64,000 bases of DNA, from assembly GCA_037951165.1 (NCBI GenBank), contig JBBDHG010000014.1, positions 891,501 to 955,500 on the forward strand, in the 5' to 3' direction. Shown here piece by piece: positions 12,591 through 24,669 of this stretch; positions within the stretch are counted from its first letter, which is position 1; every line of letters begins with the position of its first letter. Origin of the DNA: Lophius americanus (Eukaryota; Chordata; Actinopteri; Lophiiformes; Lophiidae). The notes beneath the pieces are model-generated. The model was not told where the DNA came from and searched no databases. It saw only the letters and a list, made by a program, of their open reading frames with translations. A program made the translations under genes and the position numbers.

Positions 12591-14256
12591 TGATGCAGTG
12601 GATTTTTTATTTTTCTTTAACAATGCACGATAAGGATTTTCCAGCATTTCCAACTATAAAAGAAAGTACCTGACAGATTTCACTTTGTAAAAGGGTTGTT
12701 AGCAAGGACAAACTCATGAGATTTTAGGGTAGATCTGGCTAAAGTGGAAGCTCCATGATTTATTTTCACTTAAACACATTAAGATAGGGCCTTTTTTTTG
12801 GGACTCTTTTTCTCAGTTCCACGTAAATTACTGGAAATACTATGAAGCTGGGTGGAACATTGTTGTCTGCGCCATGGGAGACAAAACTGAAATCAAAATA
12901 TGCATTTAAAATTGATTATAGAAAAAATATTATATAAATGTTACCATCACAAATGCCTAATTAGGTATGACCAGCATCGTTTTGCAAGACTGTTAATCCT
13001 TTGTCTACATGGCTTTGGGAATTGATTTGAAACCACTCTCATTTCATTAACGCTTCTGCATGTGGGTAAATATTTCTCCATTTATTTAATGATATAAAAA
13101 CAGAAAACCAACAATTCCTCACATTTTATGACGAAGGAAATTCCGATTTTTTTTCTTGAAAAATTACAGTAATTGATCATCGGTTTTCGGTCGACAATCT
13201 CATCCATTCATCATATTCTTGTTCAGGTGTTTTTGTCATCGTCATTACTTTGAAGGCTCCCTTTTCCTCTTCACAGCAATTACTGAGATTTTCTTTCTCT
13301 TCTGCAGGAGACAACTCTTTTATTTATTTATATTTTTCTCCTGCACAAGGATGCTCCTGGTTTAATTCTGGATGTAAACAGACACTTTGTTTACAGTCAA
13401 GTCGTCACGTGTTCCCTCTGTTCTGTGAATCTGTGCTAAATGGCAGATCATTTGGCTTGAAATGTGTCTGGGGAATTTATTGAGACAGCATATTTGATTG
13501 GAAGACCTAATTATGATTGGAATCACTGTTATTCTGAAAGAGGAATCAAGGGCCTCTAAAGTGTCCCCATCAATGTGTAACGACTTTGAGTATTTACATA
13601 TTTTATCACCTACCGGTGTATACACTCAAGTCGACACAATTACATTATCTAACATAAACATCTCTGTCATTGCTCCCCAGTTCTTTAGGGACCATACAGA
13701 TGAGTCGCCATTTCTGCTGATTTCCATTAAAAGCCCCAAATTTGTCACAGCCTTCTGTGTTTTGAGGGAGATAGAGGGACTTTGAATAGGGGACAGGGGA
13801 GGGAATGTTGTCATGAAAAGAGCCACTTCCTGGCTGGCTAGATGCAATCATGGGCACTATCCGATAGCGCCGGAGGAAATTGGATGAGCTGAGAGCCGTT
13901 TGCTGCCAGTGATGGGAAAGATGACTCCTTTGTCACTGTGTCAGTCAATTCCCTACTCTCACCTGAGAGACCAATCAATAACAGAGAGAGAGAGAGGTTT
14001 TTCTCTTGTTTCAAGGCCACCGAATGCTGGGGGATGATGTAAAATACCCTTTCCCTCATAGGAACACGGTGTGAGCTGTTGTAAGGGACGCATAAATATG
14101 TCATGGTTACGGTTAAATGTGCTGCATCTCTATACACTTAGAATTATGCTTTGATGAATTATGGTATGTAGGAGTTAATGGTTTTCTGTGTAACAAGAAG
14201 AGTGTGCTCAGTAGAATGCAGATCTCTGCCAGTCATGTCTTAAAGCCACAAACTGA

Positions 14257-14279
14257 ACACACGCACACACACACACACA
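14257..14279. repeat. (AC)n microsatellite
   Basis: AC units with one CG interruption near 14262. Confidence 0.95.
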
Positions 14280-15136
14280 ACCACACTCTAAGAAATAATA
14301 GATCACATTTACTCAACTTAGTTTATATCAACCGGTCCCACAAAAGTATTAAATAAAAATACCAGTATAAACATTTAACGCTGATTGAACTACTGTATAA
14401 TAGCTAACCTGCTGGGTAGTACCTATGTAAATCTGATGAGTGTCCCTTGCGGGGCCATAATTTCAAACTAATGTAGTTGTGGATCATGTATGGCCCCCAA
14501 TGGATGGTCAAGAGGAGCGAGGAGTCGGCAATCAATGATGGTATTAAACAGAGCCGTCAGAGTAGAGCATGACCTGCAAGTCCTCCTTAAACATAACATA
14601 ACAGAAAAAATCCTAGGCTGTTTTGTCCCGTAGTTAGCAAGATTAGCTACCTACACATGTACACACAATACCAAACCCCTGATCTCCTCCAGGCATGGAT
14701 GAACATATTCATATTGCGGAAGACATTCTTGTTTGGTTTAATATTGTTTCTCTGACGGTATGTTTATCCACCAGATTGCATTTTTTTTTTTTTAATGTTT
14801 GGATGTCTTGGATTGAGCTGCGGTTGTGATAAATTTAGTCCCATCTTTACAGCTCTCAAGTGCTGCATCTCATTAGCGGCTGCATCATTAGTTGTGCAAT
14901 TTCAGTGCATAAGACCCGGAGAGACTCATATCGGTTGCTGTCAGGCATGTAGTATTACATCAGGCATGGAGGACATCTCATGTGATGTATTAAGAGAGAC
15001 ACTCACTGAATGATTCATCACCCTGATGCTGTGCATCGTGTGCTCTATCATATTCTGTGCACAATATGGCCTTGTTGGTTCTATGTAAGATGATGTTAAA
15101 CTGTTCCTTCCTTTGTTTGCCCTTCCACCCATGTAG

Positions 15137-15239
15137 TTCCCTGATACTTGTGAGGAATCCGCTTCCTCGTTCGTCTTCATCTGCACCAATCCCCAGGAGC
15201 TGGTGGTGAAATTCCCCATGAAAGGGAAGCACAAGATCT
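15137..15239 (+). CDS. Candidate internal coding exon of an unidentified host gene
   Basis: A 103-nt segment with the look of a real internal exon. A pyrimidine-rich tract ends in ATGTAG at 15131-15136, a usable acceptor, and GTAAGT follows directly at 15240-15245, close to the consensus donor. Only one of three frames is open. It reads FPDTCEESASSFVFICTNPQ and then ELVVKFPMKGKHKI, leaving one base to join the next exon (phase 1). Codon third positions are mostly C or G, unlike the AT-rich flanks, which supports selection for coding. I do not recognise the protein: the alternation of hydrophobic and polar residues suggests beta strands of a globular domain, but no diagnostic motif is visible. 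No firm upstream exon was found. Could be a pseudo-exon, but this is the best host coding candidate in the window. Confidence 0.55.
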
Positions 15240-16327
15240 GTAAGTCCTACTTCTTTAATGTAAGGGGTATTTGCACAGAGGATGGAATTAGCCTGAGCTA
15301 TCTAGTTTTTCTTCGGCATCTCTCTGCCAGCTTTTTCCTTTAGACTAACACACTCATGCATAAGTGAATTGATATAAAAGTGTGATCATGATATGCAAAG
15401 GTTCTTATTGCTGTATTTTCATTAATAAAACAACAAATTGCACACATATAAAAAGAATTCTCCCATACTCTTAAGTGCAGATCCACTCTGAGAGTCATCT
15501 GTAAAGACAGGATTTTTCTGTCAGGCTGCCTGGGGGAAAAGCCCGACTCGGATGTACGATATTGCTGCTGTATTGTGTGATTTATAATAGGACTCAAGCA
15601 CATTTTCCCTCTGCTGCCATAGCGTCTGCTTCAAAATGATGTACCTGCAAACTCTTTTGTTAATATTTCAAAATCCTCTAAAGACACGAAAGTATTGTTT
15701 ATGCAGCTGTGCCTCTTTCACATTATTCCAGATCGATGTCAACGGCTTGAGATAGACTTAAGGTAAAATGAAGCTGAACCTGCGCCTTTATCGTTTTTGT
15801 CTAAACTGAAATGGATATGATGACCCTATCTCCATTTTTTTAAATGAGGAGCATTTCAATTTATAGATTTAGTGATTGAGCACAGACCGGGAATACAATT
15901 GATAACCATCCTATTCAAATGCAAAAATCGTGATGTGTTCAAACAAATTTTTAGACCAGATTGTATCATGAGCCTGCTATCACATTTAGTTTCACCTTAT
16001 ATCACACCTAGAAAATACAATATAAACAGCCAACAAGTTGTGTTATTGGTATTCTCCACTGTATTGAGACACCACTATTCTAAGGGCACTATTCAATTTT
16101 AAAGATACAAGCCAACTCAGATCTTAATAAATGAGATTATGCTCTTCTTCTGTGCTTTCCTCCATCACATTCCCTACCACGTGAGCATGAAGGTGAGGGC
16201 AGGACTCTATGGTAACTAACGGATGAAATTTTCATGCGCTGTCGAAATCCAAGATAACAGTAATTAGCATTTTATAATTTGCAGCGCATGTAAATCAATG
16301 TAAATGTGAACACAACTGTTCTGTCAG

Positions 16328-16424
16328 GCACACCGGAGACATCGACACTCACGCTCTGGCTTCTCCAGCCACCACGCCTCTACATCTTCACCACCTGCAC
16401 ACATGAATGGCGTCAAATCTCTAA
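16328..16424 (+). CDS. Possible next exon downstream of the 15.1-kb exon
   Basis: A 97-nt segment between CTGTCAG (16321-16327) and GTAAGC (16425-16430). If it follows the 15137-15239 exon, the one base left over there combines with the first two bases here to give Cys, and the rest stays open: CTPETSTLTLWLLQPPRLYI, then FTTCTHEWRQIS, ending in phase 2. The donor is good, but the acceptor has a weak pyrimidine tract. A second frame (starting with the first base) is also open, so coding is not proven by elimination as it is for the previous exon. The intervening intron would be 1,088 bp. The segment is richer in C than its flanks. I do not recognise the peptide. Low to moderate confidence. Confidence 0.28.
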
Positions 16425-16910
16425 GTAAGCCGGCCATAGCATTTGCACATTCGCTTCACTACATGGCCTCATTATGAGTCCTAATTATACTACATGCCAA
16501 GTTAACAGTAAAAAAAAAAGGATTGCGTTTACCTATCAAAAGTATTCCTTCTGATTGCTGCTACTTTCACACAGAGATTGCAGAAAACCACCACAAAGAC
16601 CAGGCTCTCCACTACCTTTGTCTGTTTACACATCATCGATAGACGGCAAAAAGTAGCATCAGCACCTAGCAATGCTAAACAATTGGATGACATGGAAAAA
16701 ACATTTCTATGCTTTATAGCCTCTGCCTGAGCTCCTGGACCCTGCGTTGTGGTGTGTTACTGACGTTTTCTTTTTTTTTCTCCTCTGAGTTCTCTGCTAA
16801 TTACTTGCTGCTTTGTAAATGTCCTGATTGTGGATTACATATTTAACTTGCGTCACAGCCCCGTCCTACTACCTCATGGCCTATATCATTTGATCCTGTT
16901 TACACCTCAG

Positions 16911-16922
16911 GAACAACAACCC
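16911..16922 (+). CDS. Possible 12-nt microexon
   Basis: A pyrimidine-rich stretch ends in CACCTCAG at 16910 and is followed by twelve bases, then GTGAGT at 16923. Both splice signals are close to consensus and on the same strand as the exon candidates at 15.1 and 16.3 kb. Twelve bases carry almost no coding information, so this rests on splice signals alone. Confidence 0.12.
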
Positions 16923-18660
16923 GTGAGTCCACCTTTGCATCTTTTACACAAAACGACCTAGACCTCCTTTTTAAAAAGTGCTGGTGGCGCTCATGCATAA
17001 TGCTGCACAGTGGATACATCAACTCCTGCTGTCCTTGCATCGTTAAAGGAAAATGTGAATGGAAAGAACACTCTATGCTTCCTGATCTCCATGCAACCAC
17101 CTCAACCTTTGTGTCAGAAATAATTTTTTCAGTTTCTCGGTTGTTGCCAAGATCTACCATAAAAAACATTAGCTCAATTTTCCGCATTGGCTTTATGAGG
17201 CGCTTTTAATCGACCGTTTCTGATTAAATATGGATGTTCAGTTGCTATGTTAAGACACTGATCTACAGGCGCATGTATTTAGCATTTGCTGGACTGTGAA
17301 CTGGCCAATTCTGGCTTTTGTGTGCCCTTGTGACGTGGACTGTATTCAGTGTTTCATAAATGAGACCCCTGAATAGTGAAAAATTAAAGTAAATAAGTAA
17401 TAACTGTCAAAATTCTGCACTTAACTGCTACATTAGATATGGATTAGAAAATAAATCAATCCACTCATATTCGCCAGGACCTTTCTTTTCATTTTCACTC
17501 TTAATTTGCCTAAAATTGTGAACACAGTCCACTCTTACTGGCATTTTCACGCCCTGAAATAAGCGGTACAACTTGTGAAACACGCTGACAGATTTTTACA
17601 GGTCTCCTGTCATAGGCACTGATGACTGAATAGAAATCGCTACGTACACCCCTGAATCAAGCAGTGGTTAATGCAACAGGCCAGATTAACCACTGATAGA
17701 CCATGGTAATAACCTTTTACATAATACCTGTTTCTTTTCCAAGGGGTTTGGGATAATTCTTCTATAAATAAATATTTTCCACAGGGTCAAGCTGGAGACC
17801 CTCTGACACCTGACACTGACCATTATAGATTTGTTATCTGAATAGTTCTGAAATCATGCCTAAGACCAAACAGAAACACTTTATTCTTTCCTCTCTGGCT
17901 TAATTCTGTTTGTCCTGCAGTTAACCCTTGTTAAAGAAGCCATTCTAGTAATCATTTTGAATAGTTTATACTATAGTATTTCCTGCTGAACAATGTATCC
18001 TTACAGTATAATTCTTCCAGATGTATTTCAGCTCTGTCACTCATATCCAAAATCACAGGACTTTTACTTGAAATAGTTGTTTTTACATGGTGATTTTAGT
18101 GTTTTTACTTGAGTAAAGGATCTGAATACATCGATGACAACATGCCCCTTGCTCTTAAACGGTTGGTATTTGGATTGGTTATCCCGACGCACTGGTCGTG
18201 TCGTGATTCCTCTGTTACTAGCTAGCTTTCCACCATTTCAGTCTGTTGCTCCCTCACCCTGCTTCCACCTCAATTCCCACAGCATCTCACGGGTCAAGGC
18301 ATTGTCGCCTGTCTTTCTCAGGGGGGCTTAGCACAAGTATTTTTTGCTCCCCCAGCAGCTTACGCTGACAAGATCCTCTTGTCATTGACATTGCCAACCA
18401 TCTCACGCCTCATCAGAATGAAGAGGAATGTAAATTGACCTGCTTTTTCCATTACTTTGCAGACTCAATGCTTTATTTCATAACATGGGGACAGTAACTG
18501 CTTGTTTAATCAGTGTGTTTAATATTGAGGATATAAATTTGAGTTAATATGCAAAACCTTAAAAAAAAACTAAAAAAAACACTAAAACAACAAAAATTCC
18601 CACCAAGTCCTTGTTTCATTGTTTTTTTCAAATAATAACATGAATTTCAGTCTTTTATAT

Positions 18661-18790
18661 TGCCTCGGCAAAGGGGGGCACACGTAGGTATGTAACTGGA
18701 TATGGTTTATCTACATCTCAAAACTGCTGGACAGAATTCAATGGAATTTCACCTAAAGGTGTGCATCATATAGTTGGCTTCTTCACTATT
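18661..18790 (+). repeat. Dispersed repeat, related to those at 33.4 and 52.6 kb
   Basis: Opens TGCCTCGGCAAAGG and includes CTGGACAGAATTCAATGGAA, TTTCACC and GTTGGCTTCTTCA. The same order of phrases, with many substitutions, is found at 52530-52650 and less clearly at 33355-33560, all on the plus strand. Confidence 0.45.
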
Positions 18791-19612
18791 CACATTTAAC
18801 GTTAAGTGATTTTCCTGTTGGTTTGCATGTATTCAGTGTGCTGTGATTTGTTTTAGCTCTCTATTATTTAAATATTTCCACTGTAGTTTTTATCCGTGTT
18901 TGTTTTTATCAAAATCCTTAACTGGTGGCACAAAGTCGGCAAACTTATAAAGATCTTGTCTTAGCTACTGTAGTACCTAGGCGGTTAGTATTATAGTCTC
19001 ATGCCAAAATGAAACAGAATTACATTGAATGAATCTAAAAACTATGCTCTTTTTTACTGTTATTGAAAGAAGCATTTAATTACTTTGGAGACACTGGGCA
19101 AAGCAATGGGCTTCTGTTAAAATAAAATATGAAATATGTAAAACGCAGAAGTGAACATCAATCATTTATTTGCCAGCAAGTACTGAATTTTTTTTTGACT
19201 TTCTTCATTTGCAAATGCACTGAATCCAGTTTGTTCGGCCTTCAAGCGGTCTGATGCTGAAATATAACGTTTTGTTTTTATAGGATCATCGCTTCAAGCA
19301 GCACTTTCTTTTACTAGCAGCAAAGTAATATTACAGGTGGTTGCATTAAAAGGTTGGAAAAGCTCGCACATTCTCACGTGGACAAGCATTATTGGATGCA
19401 TTTGGCAATTATCAAGTAATGTGATGCGGCCATGTTACTGTCGGCTTTGTAGATAATATACTAGGAGGCTACGCTTAACGTAAACCCATGTTGATGAGTC
19501 ATTACCCTGTGGAGGAGTCTATGACATTTAAAATGGCTTACAGCCAAGGCTCACTCCTAGTAATAAGGCATGTCTGTTATGGTTTATGGTCACATCCTGT
19601 GAACATTTGTAT

Positions 19613-19650
19613 CTGTGTGTGTGTGTATGTGTGTGTGTGTGAGTGTGTGT
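19613..19650. repeat. (TG)n microsatellite, interrupted
   Basis: TG units broken by TATG and GAG steps; further TG follows to about 19660. Confidence 0.95.
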
Positions 19651-21809
19651 TGCATGTGTGCCTCTGTAAGCTGAAGGTCAATCTGGGTGTTGAAAGCTAT
19701 TTGGCTCTCTGACATTAACCTGCATTTCCCTTTTCTCTTCCTCATAGCTGTCCTTCACTTGCCCCCGTGTTTCATAGCCTGACACCCTTTTTATGGTGTG
19801 ACTTTGTGCACACAGATAATCATTCACCACTATGCCACAGATATTTTCTTGATGTAGTGTATCTTAGCTCCTTAGCTTAGCTTAAATGCCAAGCCTGCTT
19901 TTGGACTTCGATCCATGCAATGTTTTGTTTTTTAGACTTTGTTTGCTACTAAGGCTACCAAAATGACTAGACCTTGCTTAAAATACATCATCAACTGATC
20001 CTAAATATGCAATTTAATTACATCATAGATGAGTTTCAACATAATGGGGAGTTTAGCCTTCAGGCAAGTCTGATACAACGGTTCTTTATCTTGAACAATG
20101 CAGGAGTTCATGATGTAAAACGCTTGCTCTCTCACGGATTAGCCACCAAACGCATTTAACTTTCTGACAAGAAGATCTTATTGTCTGCAAGAAATCTGAG
20201 CTATTCAGTTTAATGTATTTAATGTGTGATGGGGGTTTTCCTTGGACAGACTGCTAGTGTGTTCCTGATATGAGCTACTCCCATTTTTTTCTCTTAAAAA
20301 AACAAGGTTGGTTTATTTAGGTTTTACATTAGATTCTTCAGTTAGTTGAATGAGGTCTATCTTATCTTATATTAATACACATCATACCCTGGCTGCTGTT
20401 ACTGAACAAAATTGAAGTTGCAACCTCCCCTTCTGCAAGGCAAAGCATGAGTTCACCTAAAAATTATGTTTGACCTTCCTATTACGATACCTCGGAAGAA
20501 TTAAAATCCTATTACTTCCAAGCATGGAGCGTGCATGCCCAGAATAATTTTCCATGAGTGAATCCAATTGCCTTGTCGTGTTTAAAGAGTGCTCGACCAG
20601 CTGCAATAAAATATACAGCACTCTCTTCCAACGTCTCCAGCAGCACATTGAACTGCAAAAAGAGCAACAGTTGAAGAGCAGTCTGTTGTATCAAATTCAG
20701 TTGATGAGCTCAAGTCATTTAATGTCTTTTTTCTTGATTTGGATATTGTGAAATTCCTAGTGACGTGGCAGAAAATAGTATCAAGATAAGATTCAGTTCT
20801 GGACTGTGACAGTTCTGTAAAAATCTGCAGATGTTACTTCATTCATACATAAACATGAAGATGTATATTAATCTTTTTATTTCCCATTGGAAAGTTCAGA
20901 GGGGGAAAAAAGCAATTATTACCCATGATAGAAACAGAACCGAATGTGATTTAACCGCTTTTATAAAGAACAGGTCATCTCTCCAGCTCTTCACTCAGAT
21001 CAGTGTTGAATGTCTAACTGTCTGTCAGTGCAGTGAGGCTTTGTGAATATTGGCCAATTTCTTTTTATAAAGATTGGTCACTTAGATGGTTCAGATACAA
21101 AAGAAGGAAGTCATGGATATAATTGCTAGAAGGAAAAATTCAGCTCCAGCAGCGGGTCATGATGAAATCCTCTTCATCTCCAGTAGTGGAAGTCATTGAC
21201 ATGTGTAATCGCAAAATCACTGGAGACTGGAGTCACCTCAAAAGACATGAAGATGGACAGAGGAAGTGTTCCTCTAAGCCTGAAGCTTCCAAATCCTGTT
21301 CTTCCTTTTCTTTACATGAAATATTCTGATGTCAGCAGAATGTAGGTTTTTTTTTCCCCGGATGTTTATACTAGTGTTACAATTCTGAAAACTTTAAAAG
21401 CGTGGACTTGTAGATCATTGAGCTTTGATAAATAGAAGAATTAGATACAATTTTTTTACTGTATCAAGCTGGGGTATGTGGGTGACTTTCTAAAATTTTA
21501 GAAGAACCAGAAGTTTCACATTAATTAGCTGTGAAGTTGCTGTGTCTCGTGTAAATGCACAGCATCACCCATAATGGGACGATGCACTTGTATTCTAAGG
21601 GGAGTGCCGCTGCAGGTAATTAAATTCGTATTTTTCTATTAAAGGTGTAGCTTATTAGTATTTCACCCACCTCAAATCCCACCCTCTATAAATGAGATCT
21701 AGGTCAACGCTGTCGTCCCCGACTGCAATGGTATACCCCTGAAAAGCCTCCAATCCACTGTGTTGTACAATGAAATCCCCCTTGATCAAACTCCTCAAAT
21801 AAAATGTGA

Positions 21810-22080
21810 AGTCCTGTCGGACAACAGTGTTTATCATAAAAAAGCTCACACAGCGAGTCAAATATGAACCACTAGCGATATATCAATGTATATGAAATGT
21901 AAGAGATAGATCTCGTGCAGCCGATTCATATGCACCAGATTTGGAGTAAATTGGTTAGGAACTTATGTCGGAAAAATAGTTTTTAATAGTAAGAAAGCTC
22001 CCCCTAGTGAGGAAAATATGAACTATGATTAATACAAGATCAATCTCATTGAGTCGATTCACCAAAGTTGGAAGTTAGTT
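21810..22080 (-). repeat. Tandem dimer of the ~155-bp dispersed repeat, copy B
   Basis: On the minus strand two units each run through a GAATCG-type start, GAGAT, TTCATATTT and then a G-rich GAGCTTT and an A/C-rich CACTGTT or AACTATT motif, again about 155 bp apart. AGGGGGAGCT in this copy corresponds to AGGGGGAGCT at about 10241 in copy A. Similarity is patchy, so both are old. Confidence 0.5.
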
Positions 22081-22089
22081 TTGGAAGTG

Positions 22090-24420
22090 TACAATGGACC
22101 TTTCCCAAAATCAATACAGTTCTTCCTCACACTAAGGTCTATGTGGGTACAACATTTTTTGTTATCTCATTAGCATGAAGGATCGTTCTTAATGACCCGA
22201 CTGTGATCTGTATGCCACTCAGTTAAATAACGGTGAATTTGTTTGTATACAGTTGAAATTAAGTTGTGTCTGGGACAGAGTATTGGGAGCCAGTTAAGGC
22301 AGAGGATCCACCAGCCAAAGACCATTTACCTGGCCCTCAGTGAAGATCAGCGCCATGGCTCATATATGTCAGGTGCAGGCACTCCTGGAATTTGAAAGGG
22401 AGGAGGTGACGCATTGATTGGTTTGATTAATGTTGTAAGGGTGTAGTCTTGGTTGATTTAGCAGTACCAGAAGTGACTGATAGTAGTTTAATTCAGCATT
22501 AAAGAAAACATATGGTCCACAGCTTGTGGAAATACTACGGTCTCTCTTTAAAGTGTTGCGAATTAAACTCATGTTGTTTTAATTATAAGTAGAAGAGAAC
22601 TCGAGAGAACATATGGCCCACGTTTCCATATCTTTTTCTACGATATGCAACTCTATATGGACAACCTATCTGTAGTTGAATTTGGGCAATATGTTTGTGT
22701 TTAGCTGAAATAACTGCATTGCCTTAATCATTCCTTATGACCCAGCTGCATAGCACTTTCTGCATATGTGTTTCCATACTTTCTTTCAGTCATTATTTTT
22801 CCTGTGTTTGGAACATCTTTCTGCATCAGCCGTTGAGCAGTGAGCTTGTAGCCAAAGCCTTTAACAGTGTGAGGGACGTGGGGTTGGACTGCAGTCTAAA
22901 ATAATGTACTTACAGTGTTGCATCTCTGTCTATTTTTACTCTTCACGCGTCATCAATGTATTAAGAGTTGCAGGTGTGTCTGTGTCTAATTTCACGTTCC
23001 TGCATTTGTGTTTCAGAGTATTACCACTTTGAAACAATGAAAAAATATTTTTTTATTTCTCCTATTTCATTGTTTATCCCGCTTGCCCATCACTGCTCAA
23101 GCTGTGGAGAATGAGCAGACTGCAACTGAATCTTCCTGATTGAAAGTGAAAAATAATTTGTGTATCCGATCTGATCCATCCAATTTAGATATGCTTCAAA
23201 ATTTAATGGGTCTCCCTCGGTCGAGGGAAAACTCTTCCACCAAGCATCATGTGAGTTAATCAAGCCAGTTCTTCAATCCTGCTGACAATTAAAAAAAAAA
23301 CAACAACCACTGAACCAGACTAAAAAACATGACCTCCTTGTGGGGTTTGTAAAAAAATAATTGACTTCCTCACAAAAGGTTCTTAAATGATTTCATAATT
23401 TGAGATGTGCCAACTTTCCGTTTCCGTGACTCTCTGCACTATTTAAAATGAATCATGATTAAATACCGTGTCATGTTTTATCAAGGTATGTTGAACAAGC
23501 CGATCACATGCTAATCTCTGGCAAACACATTTCATTTCCAGTGACTGCGCCTTTCACTAGTTGAATAAGTTTAAAGTAAGAAAGAAGCGGCAGGAAATGT
23601 TGGGTATATATTAATAGTAACTAAATACAGCTCTGATACATCGTCCGTAGAGTCAATACCAGGCAATGAGGCTGAATTGGAAGGAATAATACTATTATGC
23701 TGAATGACTGTATTCCTCATGCGGGTGAAGGAAATTTCAACTCAGTGACAAAATGCAAAATAACATTGCATCGACTAGCTATTGAACAAAACCAATGGCT
23801 GCCTAAAGGGTCTGATAGACTAGATGTTTTACTACTATTCTTTTCCAACACAGTTAGTCAAATATACTTTACTAGTTCTGCTGTTCTTACTATACTGCTC
23901 TATATTATAGCACACCGACACATCATGACTTATTCACTATTAGCTACTGTGTGCACATCTTATGATTTGTCTTCATGGGATCTGTTAAAAGATACAGGCC
24001 AATGAAATTCAGTATAATACATATAAAGTAGCCTTATGGGAATTGCTTGAAGCAAAATAATCTATATTTACTCGTTTCTGTGTAACAGGCATACATCCAG
24101 GGACTAGTGGGTATATATGACAAATAAATTATCCTCTTTACTCCTCATGTTATGCATTCAACAACATAGCCCTTGTACACATGCCAGCATTTCCAGCAGC
24201 CTTTCAAAGTAATTTGCATTCGCCACGCATACATTATCCAACTGCTAGAGTTCTTATTGCTTTTATTCCCACGTATGGAAATAACACAATATACTCCCAG
24301 TGAAAATATTGCCGTGGAATTTTGCTCCACTAACCATCCGATGCTCCGTTACCTTGTAATTAACTCTTTGTTTTTCATGTGAAACACAGTACCATGGGAT
24401 TGCAAATAGACAGCCAATTG
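22090..24420. other. Non-coding; nothing recognised
   Basis: No repeat family, splice-paired frame or domain recognised. The plus frame at 23697-24005 (102 codons) lacks any motif. Confidence 0.65.
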
Positions 24421-24428
24421 CCTAACAA

Positions 24429-24664
24429 ATGTCCACCCTCTCTCCTGAGGAGGTAAGGACGTTTTCTCCTCTATTTCTCCCCTGTACTTCTCTACTAGTG
24501 GGAGACAGAAAGGGGTTAGTGCGATGGAAGTCCTTTTTAGTTATTTATTCATGGATTTTCCATTTAATATTCATGCCTTTTTCCAGGACTATCTGGGTGC
24601 AGAGGAGAATTTGCTGCCTCGCAGGCGGCAGGGTCCAAAAAAAATCATGTTTCAGCTCCAATGA
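24429..24664 (+). CDS. Possible two-exon short reading frame (33 codons when spliced)
   Basis: An ATG at 24429 begins MSTLSPEE and is followed at once by GTAAGG (24453), a strong donor. A strong acceptor, a long T/C tract ending TTTTTCCAG at 24586, starts a segment reading DYLGAEENLLPRRRQGPKKI then MFQLQ and a TGA at 24662-24664. The two parts join in phase 0 across a 134-bp intron, a common size in teleosts. An in-frame stop at 24423 means the ATG would be the start unless an acceptor lies between. A second frame is also open across both parts, so the reading frame is uncertain. I do not recognise the peptide. The region could also be a conserved regulatory block that happens to have splice-like ends. 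Confidence 0.25.
24535..24620. other. Possible conserved non-coding element overlapping the 24.4-kb exon candidate
   Basis: Contains TTTATTCATGGATTTTCC and TTAATATTCATGCC, AT-core homeodomain/POU-like strings, next to a strong acceptor. Either splice region or regulatory block. Confidence 0.18.
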
Positions 24665-24669
24665 GCCCA

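Larger units (their letters stand above)
11610..15136. other. Non-coding apart from the 12.4-kb repeat and (AC)n
   Basis: A strong acceptor-like tract ends at 13307, but no good donor follows. Overlapping frames near 13.5-14.1 kb on both strands show no domain. Confidence 0.65.
16923..21800. other. Non-coding; probable intronic or intergenic
   Basis: Holds the 18.7-kb repeat and a (TG)n run. An acceptor-like tract ends at 19747 and is followed by only nine open codons. No other gene signal seen. Confidence 0.65.

Noticed and set aside
13308..13375. Possible exon after a strong acceptor (TTCTCTTCTGCAG)
   Set aside because: No good donor; the frame begins with an AT-rich low-complexity peptide.
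19748..19775. Possible terminal exon after TTCCTCATAG
   Set aside because: Only nine codons to a stop, no polyadenylation signal nearby and no recognisable peptide.
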